Below are positions 1 through 8,641 of a DNA stretch of 64,000 bases, piece by piece. The DNA comes from an uncultured Prevotellaceae bacterium (lineage in GTDB: Bacteria; Bacteroidota; Bacteroidia; Bacteroidales; Bacteroidaceae): contig OMZE01000027.1 in NCBI GenBank assembly GCA_900315455.1, forward strand, positions 49,023 to 113,022. Reading direction: 5' to 3'. The position numbers were made by a program, and so were the translations under genes. The notes below the pieces were generated by a model. It had not been told where the DNA came from, searched no databases, and saw only the letters and a list, made by a program, of their open reading frames with translations. Every line of letters starts with the position of its first letter. Within the stretch, counting starts at the first letter, position 1.

Positions 1-962
1 AAAGCAGTGCGCAACTGGCGGTTCTTGTCCACCTCGCTGAGAGTGAAGATATGATGGTCGGCATTCACGAAACCATGACTCTTCTTCAGGTCGAGAATTT
101 CGTCAATCTGACCAGCAAATACCAGGCGGTCGCCACCCATCAGATACTCATCTGCAGGTACGGGGGATACAATCTCACGGTTGTCAAAGTGCTTGATTTC
201 TATCAATGTGCCGCCATGAATATCCAACAGACCTGCTTCCTCTATGGTATCGCCAATGTGTTTGTTGTCAGAGGGCACAAGTAGTTCGACCGTGTAGTCA
301 GACGTGGACTCAAAGGCGGTTTCGGGTGCCTTGCGGTCGGGCAGAAGTTTGCGCATGGCGATGATGGAGAGCACGCCGATGAAAAGACAGAACAACCCCG
401 GGATGGTGGTTGCCAGCACGTTCATCGCCGTACCTGTGGTGTCTTCATATAGTCCGGAGATAATCAGGTTAGGAGGCGTTCCGATAAGTGTGCACACACC
501 TCCCATGCCGGAAGCGTAACTCAATGGTATCAATAGTTTAGAGGGGGATATGTTCAACTTTTTCGACCACATCTTGACAATGCCAACAAAGAGTGCCACT
601 ACCGTGGTGTTGCTCAGAAACGAACTGAGGGCAGCCACCGGTAGCATCAGTCGTATCACGGCCTTGGGATAACTATTCGGCTGTCCTAGCAGGTGCTTGA
701 CAATCCATTGCAGCACACCCGTATGGGTCAGTCCGGCAACAACGACAAAGAGCACTCCAATGATTACCACGGAGGTGCTGCTGAAGCCCGAGAAGGCCTC
801 CTTGGCATCGAGAACGCCCGTGACAAAAAGAATGGCGATGGCTCCAAGGAAAACCAGGTCGGCACGTAGTTTGGTGAACAACAGCACCGAGAACATCGAC
901 AGCACGGTGACTATCGTAATCCAAGCATAGAGGTTGAATCCCCAAAAGACGATAGATTCCAT
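1..962 (-). CDS. SLC13/DASS-family transporter with RCK_C domain (3' end beyond window)
   Basis: Inner-membrane permease of the divalent anion:Na+ symporter family (sulfate, di/tricarboxylates), cut off by the window edge. Translation from the ATG at 962 gives about 320 residues: a hydrophobic N-terminal half with several membrane spans, the family motifs SNTTVV (residues 117-122) and IGTPPNLI (160-167), then a soluble TrkA-C/RCK_C-like stretch from about residue 220. That large central loop is typical of bacterial SLC13 proteins. The start lies 22 bp after the stop of the upstream phosphatase gene, so the two are probably co-transcribed. Family is clear; the transported anion cannot be told from sequence. 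Confidence 0.85.
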   Translation of the reverse strand, partial: MESIVFWGFNLYAWITIVTVLSMFSVLLFTKLRADLVFLGAIAILFVTGVLDAKEAFSGFSSTSVVIIGVLFVVVAGLTHTGVLQWIVKHLLGQPNSYPKAVIRLMLPVAALSSFLSNTTVVALFVGIVKMWSKKLNISPSKLLIPLSYASGMGGVCTLIGTPPNLIISGLYEDTTGTAMNVLATTIPGLFCLFIGVLSIIAMRKLLPDRKAPETAFESTSDYTVELLVPSDNKHIGDTIEEAGLLDIHGGTLIEIKHFDNREIVSPVPADEYLMGGDRLVFAGQIDEILDLKKSHGFVNADHHIFTLSEVDKNRQLRTA

Positions 963-984
963 AAGCAATTTAGTTAATGTGATA

Positions 985-2589
985 CTATGTTTTTTTTGTG
1001 AGTGTCAGAACATTGTAGCCATCGGAGGTGCGCTGATACGACATCGTGTCCATGATGGTTTTTACAAGATGAATGCCAAGGCCTCCGATGGGACGGTCGT
1101 CGAGGTCTGCTTCCACGTCGATTTCTTTATATTGGGTGGGGTCGAACGGAATGCCATGGTCCTTGATGACCAGCGTCAGCAGCCCGTCGGAGTATTCTGC
1201 GGTCAGTTCCACATGGCCGCGGGTACCCTTAGGGTATGCATAGTTGATGACATTAGCGACCCATTCCTCGATGGCAAGGTTCAACGACTTTGCTGTATCT
1301 TCATCGATGCCATGTTCACGGCATACAGAAAAGAAGAAACCGCGCATCCGACTCACTTCAGAAATCTCATTCTTCATGATGATTCTACGCGGTGCATTTG
1401 AAGCCTGCTTTTGTGATGTGCCGTGTCGAAGGAACATCAGGGTAAGGTCATCGCCTTGCTCCGTGCCGTCGGCAAACACGGTGACATGCTGTTTGAGATA
1501 ATCCACGACCTCTATGGCGGAGGCTGTCTTCGTCTTCTCCAAGTCGTGCAACATTCGGTCTTCTCCAAATAATTTTCTGTTGCCGTCGCTGGCAATATAC
1601 ATGGCTTCGGTTAGTCCGTCAGTATAGAGCAATAGCGAGGTGTCCTCAGGGAACGACACTTGTTGGTCTACGTAATTGTAATGGTCTTCGACACCGATGG
1701 GTAGGTTGGTCTCAACCTCCAGCAAACGGTAGTTGCCATGGGCGGTGCAGATGGCCGGCGCGTTGTGGGCGGCATTGCAATATATCAGGTGATGGGTCTT
1801 CAGGTCGAGCACGCCAATGAAGGCTGTGACAAAAATAAGGGATTCGTTGGTGGAAGCGATGGCGTGGTTCATCTCACACATGATGTTGGCGGCACTCTGG
1901 TAGTTGCCTGCCAGGTTGCGGAAGAGCGTGCGGGTGACGGCCATATAGAGTGAGGCGGGCACTCCCTTGCCTGCCACGTCGCCAATGATGAAGTAGAGTT
2001 CGTCGCCCTCGACGATGAAGTCATAGAGGTCGCCACCCACTTCTTTGGCGGGCGTCATCGAGGCAAAGAAGTCCAGGTCGTCGCGTTCTGGGAAGATGGT
2101 GGGAATCATGCCCATCTGGATGTCGTGGGCGATGATGAGTTCGCTTTGCAGCCGCTGCTTGCTGGCGGTGGTGGATTTCAAGTCTTCAATATGCTGCTTC
2201 AGCGATGTCTGCATATACCCAAAGGCGTTGCGCAGTTGCAACAACTCGTCTTGTGTATGTATCTCGGGAAGTGGGGTGTCAAGTTTGCCTTCGGCAATGT
2301 TCACCGCAGACTCGGAAAACTGCTTCAGCGGTTTTACCATATGATAGATGGCTATGGTACAGCATACAAACAATGATGCAAGTCCCACGAAAAACACCAC
2401 CATACCGTATTTTACGATTTGATGGGTCATCGGCAGCGACATGCTGTCTTCCGTGAAATAGAAGAACATTAATACGGCCACAAGGAAGACCGCTGCCGCA
2501 ATTGTCATGATTTTGAAACTGAGTCTTGCAGCAAACGATTTCTGGTATGCCAGGTCGTACTTGTATTCAAAATTCGGTTCTTCTACCAA
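985..2589 (-). CDS. Membrane PP2C-type (SpoIIE/RsbU) phosphatase fused to a C-terminal HATPase (RsbW-like) domain
   Basis: A 534-residue signalling protein. Two membrane spans (about 27-45 and 61-83) are followed by a HAMP linker (84-135), a SpoIIE-type phosphatase domain with AKEVGGDLYDF near residue 181, and a C-terminal GHKL ATPase domain whose N-box reads NLAIEEWVANVINYAYP (about 436-452). In partner-switching systems RsbU dephosphorylates an anti-anti-sigma factor and RsbW phosphorylates it; here both activities sit on one chain. No STAS partner is visible nearby. The frame begins at TTG (2587-2589). An in-frame ATG at 2605-2607 is followed by two stop codons before this TTG, so the start is unusual. 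It lies just upstream of the SLC13 gene, which it may control. Confidence 0.85.
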   Translation of the reverse strand: MVEEPNFEYKYDLAYQKSFAARLSFKIMTIAAAVFLVAVLMFFYFTEDSMSLPMTHQIVKYGMVVFFVGLASLFVCCTIAIYHMVKPLKQFSESAVNIAEGKLDTPLPEIHTQDELLQLRNAFGYMQTSLKQHIEDLKSTTASKQRLQSELIIAHDIQMGMIPTIFPERDDLDFFASMTPAKEVGGDLYDFIVEGDELYFIIGDVAGKGVPASLYMAVTRTLFRNLAGNYQSAANIMCEMNHAIASTNESLIFVTAFIGVLDLKTHHLIYCNAAHNAPAICTAHGNYRLLEVETNLPIGVEDHYNYVDQQVSFPEDTSLLLYTDGLTEAMYIASDGNRKLFGEDRMLHDLEKTKTASAIEVVDYLKQHVTVFADGTEQGDDLTLMFLRHGTSQKQASNAPRRIIMKNEISEVSRMRGFFFSVCREHGIDEDTAKSLNLAIEEWVANVINYAYPKGTRGHVELTAEYSDGLLTLVIKDHGIPFDPTQYKEIDVEADLDDRPIGGLGIHLVKTIMDTMSYQRTSDGYNVLTLTKKT

Positions 2590-2772
2590 AACTTATTACT
2601 TTTTCATTGTTTAAGCAACATTTAGTGCACTAAAATACAAAAAATATCGATACGTTCAGCCGTTGGCAAGTGTAAAAGATTGGTAAAGCACCCTTTTTTT
2701 CCAAATTTCTTACAAACCTCCTTTTTTTTCGCCTAATATCAGAAAAGAAATGGGATTTTGATTGAAAAGGCT

Positions 2773-2780
2773 TATCTTTG
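2773..2780 (+). promoter_or_regulatory. Bacteroidetes -7 box (TATCTTTG) for hrpB
   Basis: TATCTTTG fits the TAnnTTTG -7 consensus of the Bacteroidetes primary sigma factor. It lies 79 bases before the ATG preferred for hrpB. Confidence 0.6.
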
Positions 2781-2858
2781 TATGCAAATAGCCAAGCACC
2801 TCCCTACAGATAATATTATCTACAAAACAGCGGCAGTTGCTTGCCGTTCTGCGATGGT

Positions 2859-5363
2859 ATGACTGAATTGACCGAACGACTACGAAGAGAACTGGAAATG
2901 CTGCCCGTGGCAGCGTTGGAGAAACCGCTGAATGAAATCCTGCGGAAGGAGACGGCGGTGATAGTGACGGCTGCACCTGGAGCCGGAAAGTCAACGGTGC
3001 TGCCATTGACCATTCTGCAAGGGCTGCAGGAAGGCACCGGCAAGATAGTCATGCTGGAACCAAGACGTGTGGCGGCACGACAAATCGCCTCACGTATGGC
3101 ATGGCTTCTTGGCGAGTCGGTTGGCTGGACCGTGGGCTACCGCATCCGGTTTGAGAGCAAGGTGTCGTCGAAGACGCGCATAGAGGTGGTGACTGAAGGG
3201 GTGCTCACTCGGATGCTCTTAGACGATCCGGCATTGGAAGACGTGGCGGTGGTTGTTTTCGATGAGTTTCATGAGCGGAGCCTGAACACCGACGAGGCGT
3301 TTGCGCTGGTCAGACAGTGCAAGGATGTGCTGAGAGAGGACCTGCGGTTGGTAGTGATGTCGGCAACAATCGATACGGATGCCTTGACGGATGCCTTGCA
3401 CTGCAAGGTACTGACGAGCGAAGGGAGGATGTTTCCGGTCGAGGTGTTCCACAATGAGGAAGATGCCAATGTGTTCAACGTATCGCAGATGGTGGCAAAG
3501 ACCATCCTCCAGGCGCATCGTGCGCACGAGGGCGACATCCTGGCATTCCTGCCTGGCGAAGGGGAGATACGTCGTGTGCAGGAACTGCTCTCATCGGGTG
3601 GACTTGGCGAAACGAAGATTTATACGCTATACGGTCTGCTTTCCAATGACGAGCAGGCGAAGGCCATCGCGCCGTCTCGTGCTGGCGAACGGAAAGTGGT
3701 GCTGGCAACACCTATCGCGGAGACCTCGTTGACCATAGAGGGTGTGCGTGTAGTTGTCGACAGCGGCCTCTGTCGGAAGATGGTTTTCGATGCACGCAGC
3801 GGACTCAACCACTTGGAGACGGTGCGTATCTCGTTGGATATGGCGACACAGCGCATGGGTCGTGCCGGACGTGTGGCTCCCGGCGTGTGTTATCGGTTGT
3901 GGACTGCCGCCACAGAGTCGCGCATGGCAGCCGTGCGGATGCCGGAAATACTGGAGGCCGACCTGAGTTCGCTGGTGCTTGATATCGCCATCTGGGGGGA
4001 GCACGACGTGGAGCAACTGCCGTGGCTGACTCCTCCGGTGAAGTCGGCTGTAGCCTATGCCCACCGGCTGTTGACATCGCTTGGTGCGACAGACGAAGAT
4101 GGCAGGGTGACAGAGTGGGGGAGAAGGCTTTCAAAACTGCCTTGCCATCCTCGTATCGCCCGCATGCTACTGACGGCAGACACGAAGCAGCGGCAAGCCC
4201 TTGCCGCCGATATCGCAGCACTGATAGAGGAGAAAGACCCTTTGGCTGGAGAGGGCGACAGCGCTATGGACCACCGGTTGGACGCACTCCGTCGGGAACG
4301 TAGAAGTGGGAAGTCTGGCCCATGGGGACGTATGGCGAAAATCGCCCGTCATTATGCCGATATGATTCACTCCAAGGAGGACAATGACGCCGTCAACCCC
4401 TACGAGGTGGGTGCGCTGCTTGCATCGGCGTATCCTGAGCGTATCGGTAAGGCTTGGAAAGAGGGCGTCGGCGTGTTCCAGTTGCCGGGTGGTGAACTGG
4501 TAGCGGTAGAGGCATCGGATGCCATGGCCGGCGCAGAATGGCTATCTATCGCTTCGATGCATCAGAAAGCAGGTGGCGTAGGGAAAGTCTTTCTGGCCAG
4601 TGTCGTCGACCCTGCCGACCTCAAACAATATGCCCACGAGCGCGACAATATCTTTTGGGATAGTAAGGGCGGAACTTTGGTCGCCAGAAGGGAGACCCGT
4701 ATCGGCACCATCTTGCTGGCTTCAAAACCGTTGGCAAATAATGCTCGTGAGAAGATTCAACAGGTCGTCTGTGAGGCGATTGCTAAAGATGGACCGTCGA
4801 TGCTGGATTTCTCCGACGAGGTGCGCAATCTGCAGCGGAGAATCGCCTTTGTAGCCTCCCGTCATCCTGAACTGTCTCTTCCGGCTGTCGACACGGAGAC
4901 CATCTGCAAGAGCGCTGTGGAGTGGGGACCTCTCTTTATCGGCAAAGCAACAACAACGAATGAACTGAAGAAGACAGACCTTTGCGAGGTCATTTGGAGC
5001 CGACTCATCTATGAACAACAGATAATGGTGGAGCAGTTGGCTCCTGCTCATATCGTTGTCCCCACAGGGAGCCGGATACGCCTCGACTACCGTATCGGTG
5101 CCGAAGTGCCGGTCTTACGGGTGCGCTTGCAAGAGTGCTTCGGCATGCTGGATACTCCTCAGGTGGATGGCTCACCGGTATTGATGGAACTGTTGTCGCC
5201 CGGTTTCAAACCTGTTCAACTCACCACCGACTTGCGCAGTTTTTGGCAGTCCACCTATTTTGAGGTGCGCAAAGAGTTACGCCGTCGTTATCCGAAACAT
5301 TCATGGCCCGACCATCCAATGGATGCCGACCCAGTAAGGGGAGCGAAAAAATCTTCTAAATAG
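2859..5363 (+). CDS. hrpB: ATP-dependent RNA helicase HrpB (DEAH box)
   Basis: Superfamily 2 DExH helicase of the HrpB family, about 834 residues, close to the usual length of about 820. Walker A is APGAGKST (about 39-46), motif II is DEFH (135-138) and motif III is SAT (168-170). The helicase-associated and HrpB C-terminal regions follow, with no truncation. HrpB is widespread in bacteria but its RNA substrate is poorly defined. An in-frame TTG at 2841 would add six residues; I prefer the ATG at 2859, which gives MTELTERL. It is transcribed divergently from the phosphatase gene with its own -7 box. Confidence 0.93.
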   Translation: MTELTERLRRELEMLPVAALEKPLNEILRKETAVIVTAAPGAGKSTVLPLTILQGLQEGTGKIVMLEPRRVAARQIASRMAWLLGESVGWTVGYRIRFESKVSSKTRIEVVTEGVLTRMLLDDPALEDVAVVVFDEFHERSLNTDEAFALVRQCKDVLREDLRLVVMSATIDTDALTDALHCKVLTSEGRMFPVEVFHNEEDANVFNVSQMVAKTILQAHRAHEGDILAFLPGEGEIRRVQELLSSGGLGETKIYTLYGLLSNDEQAKAIAPSRAGERKVVLATPIAETSLTIEGVRVVVDSGLCRKMVFDARSGLNHLETVRISLDMATQRMGRAGRVAPGVCYRLWTAATESRMAAVRMPEILEADLSSLVLDIAIWGEHDVEQLPWLTPPVKSAVAYAHRLLTSLGATDEDGRVTEWGRRLSKLPCHPRIARMLLTADTKQRQALAADIAALIEEKDPLAGEGDSAMDHRLDALRRERRSGKSGPWGRMAKIARHYADMIHSKEDNDAVNPYEVGALLASAYPERIGKAWKEGVGVFQLPGGELVAVEASDAMAGAEWLSIASMHQKAGGVGKVFLASVVDPADLKQYAHERDNIFWDSKGGTLVARRETRIGTILLASKPLANNAREKIQQVVCEAIAKDGPSMLDFSDEVRNLQRRIAFVASRHPELSLPAVDTETICKSAVEWGPLFIGKATTTNELKKTDLCEVIWSRLIYEQQIMVEQLAPAHIVVPTGSRIRLDYRIGAEVPVLRVRLQECFGMLDTPQVDGSPVLMELLSPGFKPVQLTTDLRSFWQSTYFEVRKELRRRYPKHSWPDHPMDADPVRGAKKSSK

Positions 5364-5706
5364 CCCCAAATACGAGAGAAAGTAAATCTTGCAAATCGGT
5401 ACTTTCGAAATCTTTCAGGGTTGTTTTATAGTTTTCCTTTTTAGGTGAGCGGAGCGAACACAAAACAATCGCAACTCTGTTGCGTAAGAAATCTCCCTGC
5501 GACCTACCTTCGGGAGCAGAACCTTAATGAAAGAGCGACGAGGAGGAGCGGTTGAGCCCCCGAACATCCAAGCCGAAGGCTTGGCATAATTGATATTCGG
5601 GGGGGGCATTTTGAGTGTTGCCCAATTCGTGACTTTTATTTAACTATACTTTCTCTTTTCTCATATTATTTTTGCCAATTTGTTTGTTTTTTAATGATTG
5701 TTTTTA
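5364..5706 (+). repeat. Intergenic structured element, probably an interspersed repeat
   Basis: No convincing gene lies between hrpB and the next coding region. The stretch holds strong secondary structure: a perfect 7-bp hairpin CCAAGCC-GAA-GGCTTGG (5568-5584), enclosed by a longer stem in which GCCCCCGAA (5556-5564) pairs with TTCGGGGGGGGC (5596-5607). CTCCC and GGGAG form a third small stem near 5490-5515. The minus strand is open for 64 codons (5415-5609), but that frame has a repeat-like, Arg/Pro-rich composition and no start signals. The composition differs from both flanking genes. I read it as a folded non-coding repeat or remnant, not as a gene. Confidence 0.45.
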
Positions 5707-5714
5707 TAATTTTG
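5707..5714 (+). promoter_or_regulatory. -7 box TAATTTTG of the secreted-protein cluster
   Basis: TAATTTTG matches the Bacteroidetes -7 consensus and ends only 18 bases before the ATG at 5733, implying a leader of about ten bases. No equally good box precedes the next two genes, which suggests one transcript for all three. Confidence 0.65.
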
Positions 5715-5732
5715 CAAAAAAATAGCATCATT

Positions 5733-8603
5733 ATGAAACGTTTTTGTCTTTTATTACTGCTTTTACTTACAATCGCGGTTTCTGCCCAGAAGCGTTTGGT
5801 TCTCATCGAAGAGTTCACGAATACGGGATGTAATCCATGTGCTTCGTGGTCGCCCGAACTTGACGCTGTGATTGAAAACCGTTTGGGAGACTGTATCGCC
5901 ATCAAGTATCATAGTGGCTATCCAAGCCGTGACGACGAGTTCTATAATTACGACCCCGTTACTCAACAAAAACGGCACGATTATTATGGTGTCGACGGTG
6001 TTCCCGCTACGTTTGTTAATGGCAGGCCGTTGGGGTATCGCACCTCCGACTTCCTTGATGAGACCATCACCCAACAGATGGCTCAACCAGAAACCTTCTC
6101 TCTTGCGCTCTCGAAAGAGGTCGTCGACCACCGCATGACGGTGCATGCCAACCTCACCCCGCTTCAGGATATCGAGAGCGGCGCTTCGCTGCGGCTGTTC
6201 GTGGCTGCTATTGAGGAACATATTACCGCCTCGAAACCATATCCCAATGGCGAGACTTCACTCCATTATACCTTGCGAAAGATGTTTACGGGCGGTGATG
6301 GCTACCCCATAGGCGAAGGCGGGCTCTCTACAGGTCAGGTCTATAACTACGATGCTTCGTGGGATATCGACTTCTGCAATGATGAGGGGCAACTCGGGGT
6401 GGTGGCTTTTGTCCAAGACATTGAAACCAAGGAGGTGTTGTGTACGGCATACAGCGGTGCTGGCGCAGAGCGGGAAAACCTCATGGCGTTGGTGGCCCTC
6501 ACCGACACACCCGACCTCACCTGCGTGCCCAATTACTATGGACGCGTGGTATTGCGCAACGATGGCTCCAATATCCTTACTTCCGCCATGCTCAATGTGA
6601 AGGTCAACGGGGTGGTGAAACAATATCCCTGGACGGGCGAACTCGATTATCTCGAACGTGACACGATGGCATTCGACGAGTTTCATGACTTCCTTCTTGC
6701 CGAGACAGAAAACCAAGTGGAACTGTGGTTCTCCGACATCAATGGCTCCTCGGGTGAGAGCAACCACCTCTGCAGTTCTTTTTCCAATTCCTTGCAGGCT
6801 AACTACGGGGTGCAGTTGAGGCTGTATACCGATAAGAAACCAGAGGAAACTACCTGGAAACTCTACAATTCGGCGGGCGATGTGGTGCGCGAGGGAGGAC
6901 CCTATGCCGAAGCCAGGAAACTCTATACCGAGAACCTACAACTGACTCGTGACGACTGTTACCTGCTCGAGTTCCTCGACTCTGGCGGTGATGGTATAAA
7001 GGGTGCCTTTGGAAATGGCTATTACCAACTCTATGAGGTCGACGAGTCGGGCATGACGCATCGCCTTACACAGGGCGATTACGACGGGGCTTTGTGGGAT
7101 GTGTATTTCAACCTCAAGAGTTCGCCTTCCACCGACCGCCGCTTGGTGCTCTTCGAAGAGTTCACCAATACGAGTTGTGAGCCGTGCTCTGAGTTCTCAC
7201 CGTCACTCGATAAGGTTATTGCCAGCCGCATGAACGACATGGTGGCCATCACCTACCACCTCAATTTCCCTTCCAACAGAGACCCCTTCTACCTTGCCAA
7301 CCCAGAAGAGGCCATGGCGCGCTCCACGTTCTACGACGTGAGTGGCGTGCCTTCGCTCCGTGTCGACGGTGAACACCGCGGTGCTTGGGGATACGAGGAG
7401 TACCTCAATGAGTATATCGACAATGCTGCCAGCGTTCCTGCCAAGGTCGACATCGACACTGAGGCACAGTTGGATGAAGGCAAACTCATGGTGAATGTGA
7501 GTCTGCAGCCAAAGGATGTGCCGCAGGGTGCCGACCTGAGGCTCTATGTCGTGGCAGTGGAAGAGCGGGTGGAATGGGACACACCGGCTCCCAACGGTGA
7601 GACGTCATGGAATTATGTGATGCGGAAGATGTTGCCTGATGCCCAAGGGGAAGTGCTCCCGGCAGACCTCACCCAGACTGCGAACTTGCAATATGAATAC
7701 ACCTGGCAGGTGGCCAACTTCTATGACGAGAACGAATTGGGTATCGTGACGTTCGTGCAAGACAACACCACGAAGATGATTCTCGGCACCTGCTACACCC
7801 CACGGCCTACAGGAAGTCCACGTGCCGTGAAAATTCTCCAAGTAGACAATACCCCCGACCGTATCTGCATGCCGTTTTTCTCATCCGACCTTACTGTGCG
7901 CAACACTGGCCGCGAGACACTCACACAGGCCAATATCAACGTGCGTGTCAATGGGCAGGTGCAGACTACTCCTTGGACGGGAAACCAGCCCTACCTCGGC
8001 ATCGCTGCCATACACACTCCGGCATTTACTGATTTTACACTGGCCGACGGCTCGTCCAACGAAGTGGAGATATGGCTCTCCGACCTCAATGGCGGCACAG
8101 AAGAAAGCCTGCACAAGAAGTTGCAGATTGCCAATGCCTATCAGGCACGCCATGCTGTAAGGCTGACCCTGATGACCGACAACGCTCCAGAGGAAATCAC
8201 TTGGAAGGTCTATAATTCTGCCGACGATGTAGTTGGCCAGGGAGGACCATATACCGAGAAACGCAAGAAGCAAGTCATCGACTTGCCGCTTACCACCGAC
8301 GACTGCTATAGGCTGGAGTTTGAAGACGCTGGAGGTGATGGTATCACGGGTGCCAATGGGCGCGGCTATTATATGCTGCATGAGGTATCGGCAGATGGCG
8401 CTACACGTTTGCTCGTACAGGCCGACTATGATGGCGCCCTGCACCAGGTGTTCTTCAGTTTGAGCGAGGCTTCTTCGGTAGGCATCACAGACGTTGTTCC
8501 CGACAAGGCATCAGAGGGCACATACCATGACCTGCAAGGACGCAGGGTCAGTCCTGTCAGGGGCATTTTCATTGTCGACGACAAGAAAATCATAAGAAAG
8601 TAA
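5733..8603 (+). CDS. Secreted tandem Omp28-like / thioredoxin-fold protein with internal duplication
   Basis: A 956-residue exported protein. The start at 5733 gives a clear signal peptide (MKRFCLLLLL... cleaved after VSAQ); an upstream in-frame ATG at 5694 would lie before the -7 box. The chain contains one module twice, offset by 449 residues. Each copy has an EEFTNT-thioredoxin-like start with a CxxC pair (C33/C36 CNPC; C482/C485 CEPC), a middle beta-rich domain, and an end containing LEFxDxGGDGI and YYxLxEV, where the DxGGDG segment looks like a calcium loop. Omp28-related lipoproteins of Bacteroidetes share the thioredoxin-like part. The last about 40 residues (YHDLQGRRV...GIFIVDDKKIIRK) form a Prevotella-type C-terminal tail. 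Substrate unknown. Confidence 0.8.
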   Translation: MKRFCLLLLLLLTIAVSAQKRLVLIEEFTNTGCNPCASWSPELDAVIENRLGDCIAIKYHSGYPSRDDEFYNYDPVTQQKRHDYYGVDGVPATFVNGRPLGYRTSDFLDETITQQMAQPETFSLALSKEVVDHRMTVHANLTPLQDIESGASLRLFVAAIEEHITASKPYPNGETSLHYTLRKMFTGGDGYPIGEGGLSTGQVYNYDASWDIDFCNDEGQLGVVAFVQDIETKEVLCTAYSGAGAERENLMALVALTDTPDLTCVPNYYGRVVLRNDGSNILTSAMLNVKVNGVVKQYPWTGELDYLERDTMAFDEFHDFLLAETENQVELWFSDINGSSGESNHLCSSFSNSLQANYGVQLRLYTDKKPEETTWKLYNSAGDVVREGGPYAEARKLYTENLQLTRDDCYLLEFLDSGGDGIKGAFGNGYYQLYEVDESGMTHRLTQGDYDGALWDVYFNLKSSPSTDRRLVLFEEFTNTSCEPCSEFSPSLDKVIASRMNDMVAITYHLNFPSNRDPFYLANPEEAMARSTFYDVSGVPSLRVDGEHRGAWGYEEYLNEYIDNAASVPAKVDIDTEAQLDEGKLMVNVSLQPKDVPQGADLRLYVVAVEERVEWDTPAPNGETSWNYVMRKMLPDAQGEVLPADLTQTANLQYEYTWQVANFYDENELGIVTFVQDNTTKMILGTCYTPRPTGSPRAVKILQVDNTPDRICMPFFSSDLTVRNTGRETLTQANINVRVNGQVQTTPWTGNQPYLGIAAIHTPAFTDFTLADGSSNEVEIWLSDLNGGTEESLHKKLQIANAYQARHAVRLTLMTDNAPEEITWKVYNSADDVVGQGGPYTEKRKKQVIDLPLTTDDCYRLEFEDAGGDGITGANGRGYYMLHEVSADGATRLLVQADYDGALHQVFFSLSEASSVGITDVVPDKASEGTYHDLQGRRVSPVRGIFIVDDKKIIRK

Positions 8604-8641
8604 CATATACACTAATAAAAACAAACCAACTTCTGTTTATT

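Noticed and set aside
5415-5609. 64-codon minus-strand frame in the folded intergenic element
   Set aside because: Arg/Pro-rich and produced by the hairpin repeats; no start context.
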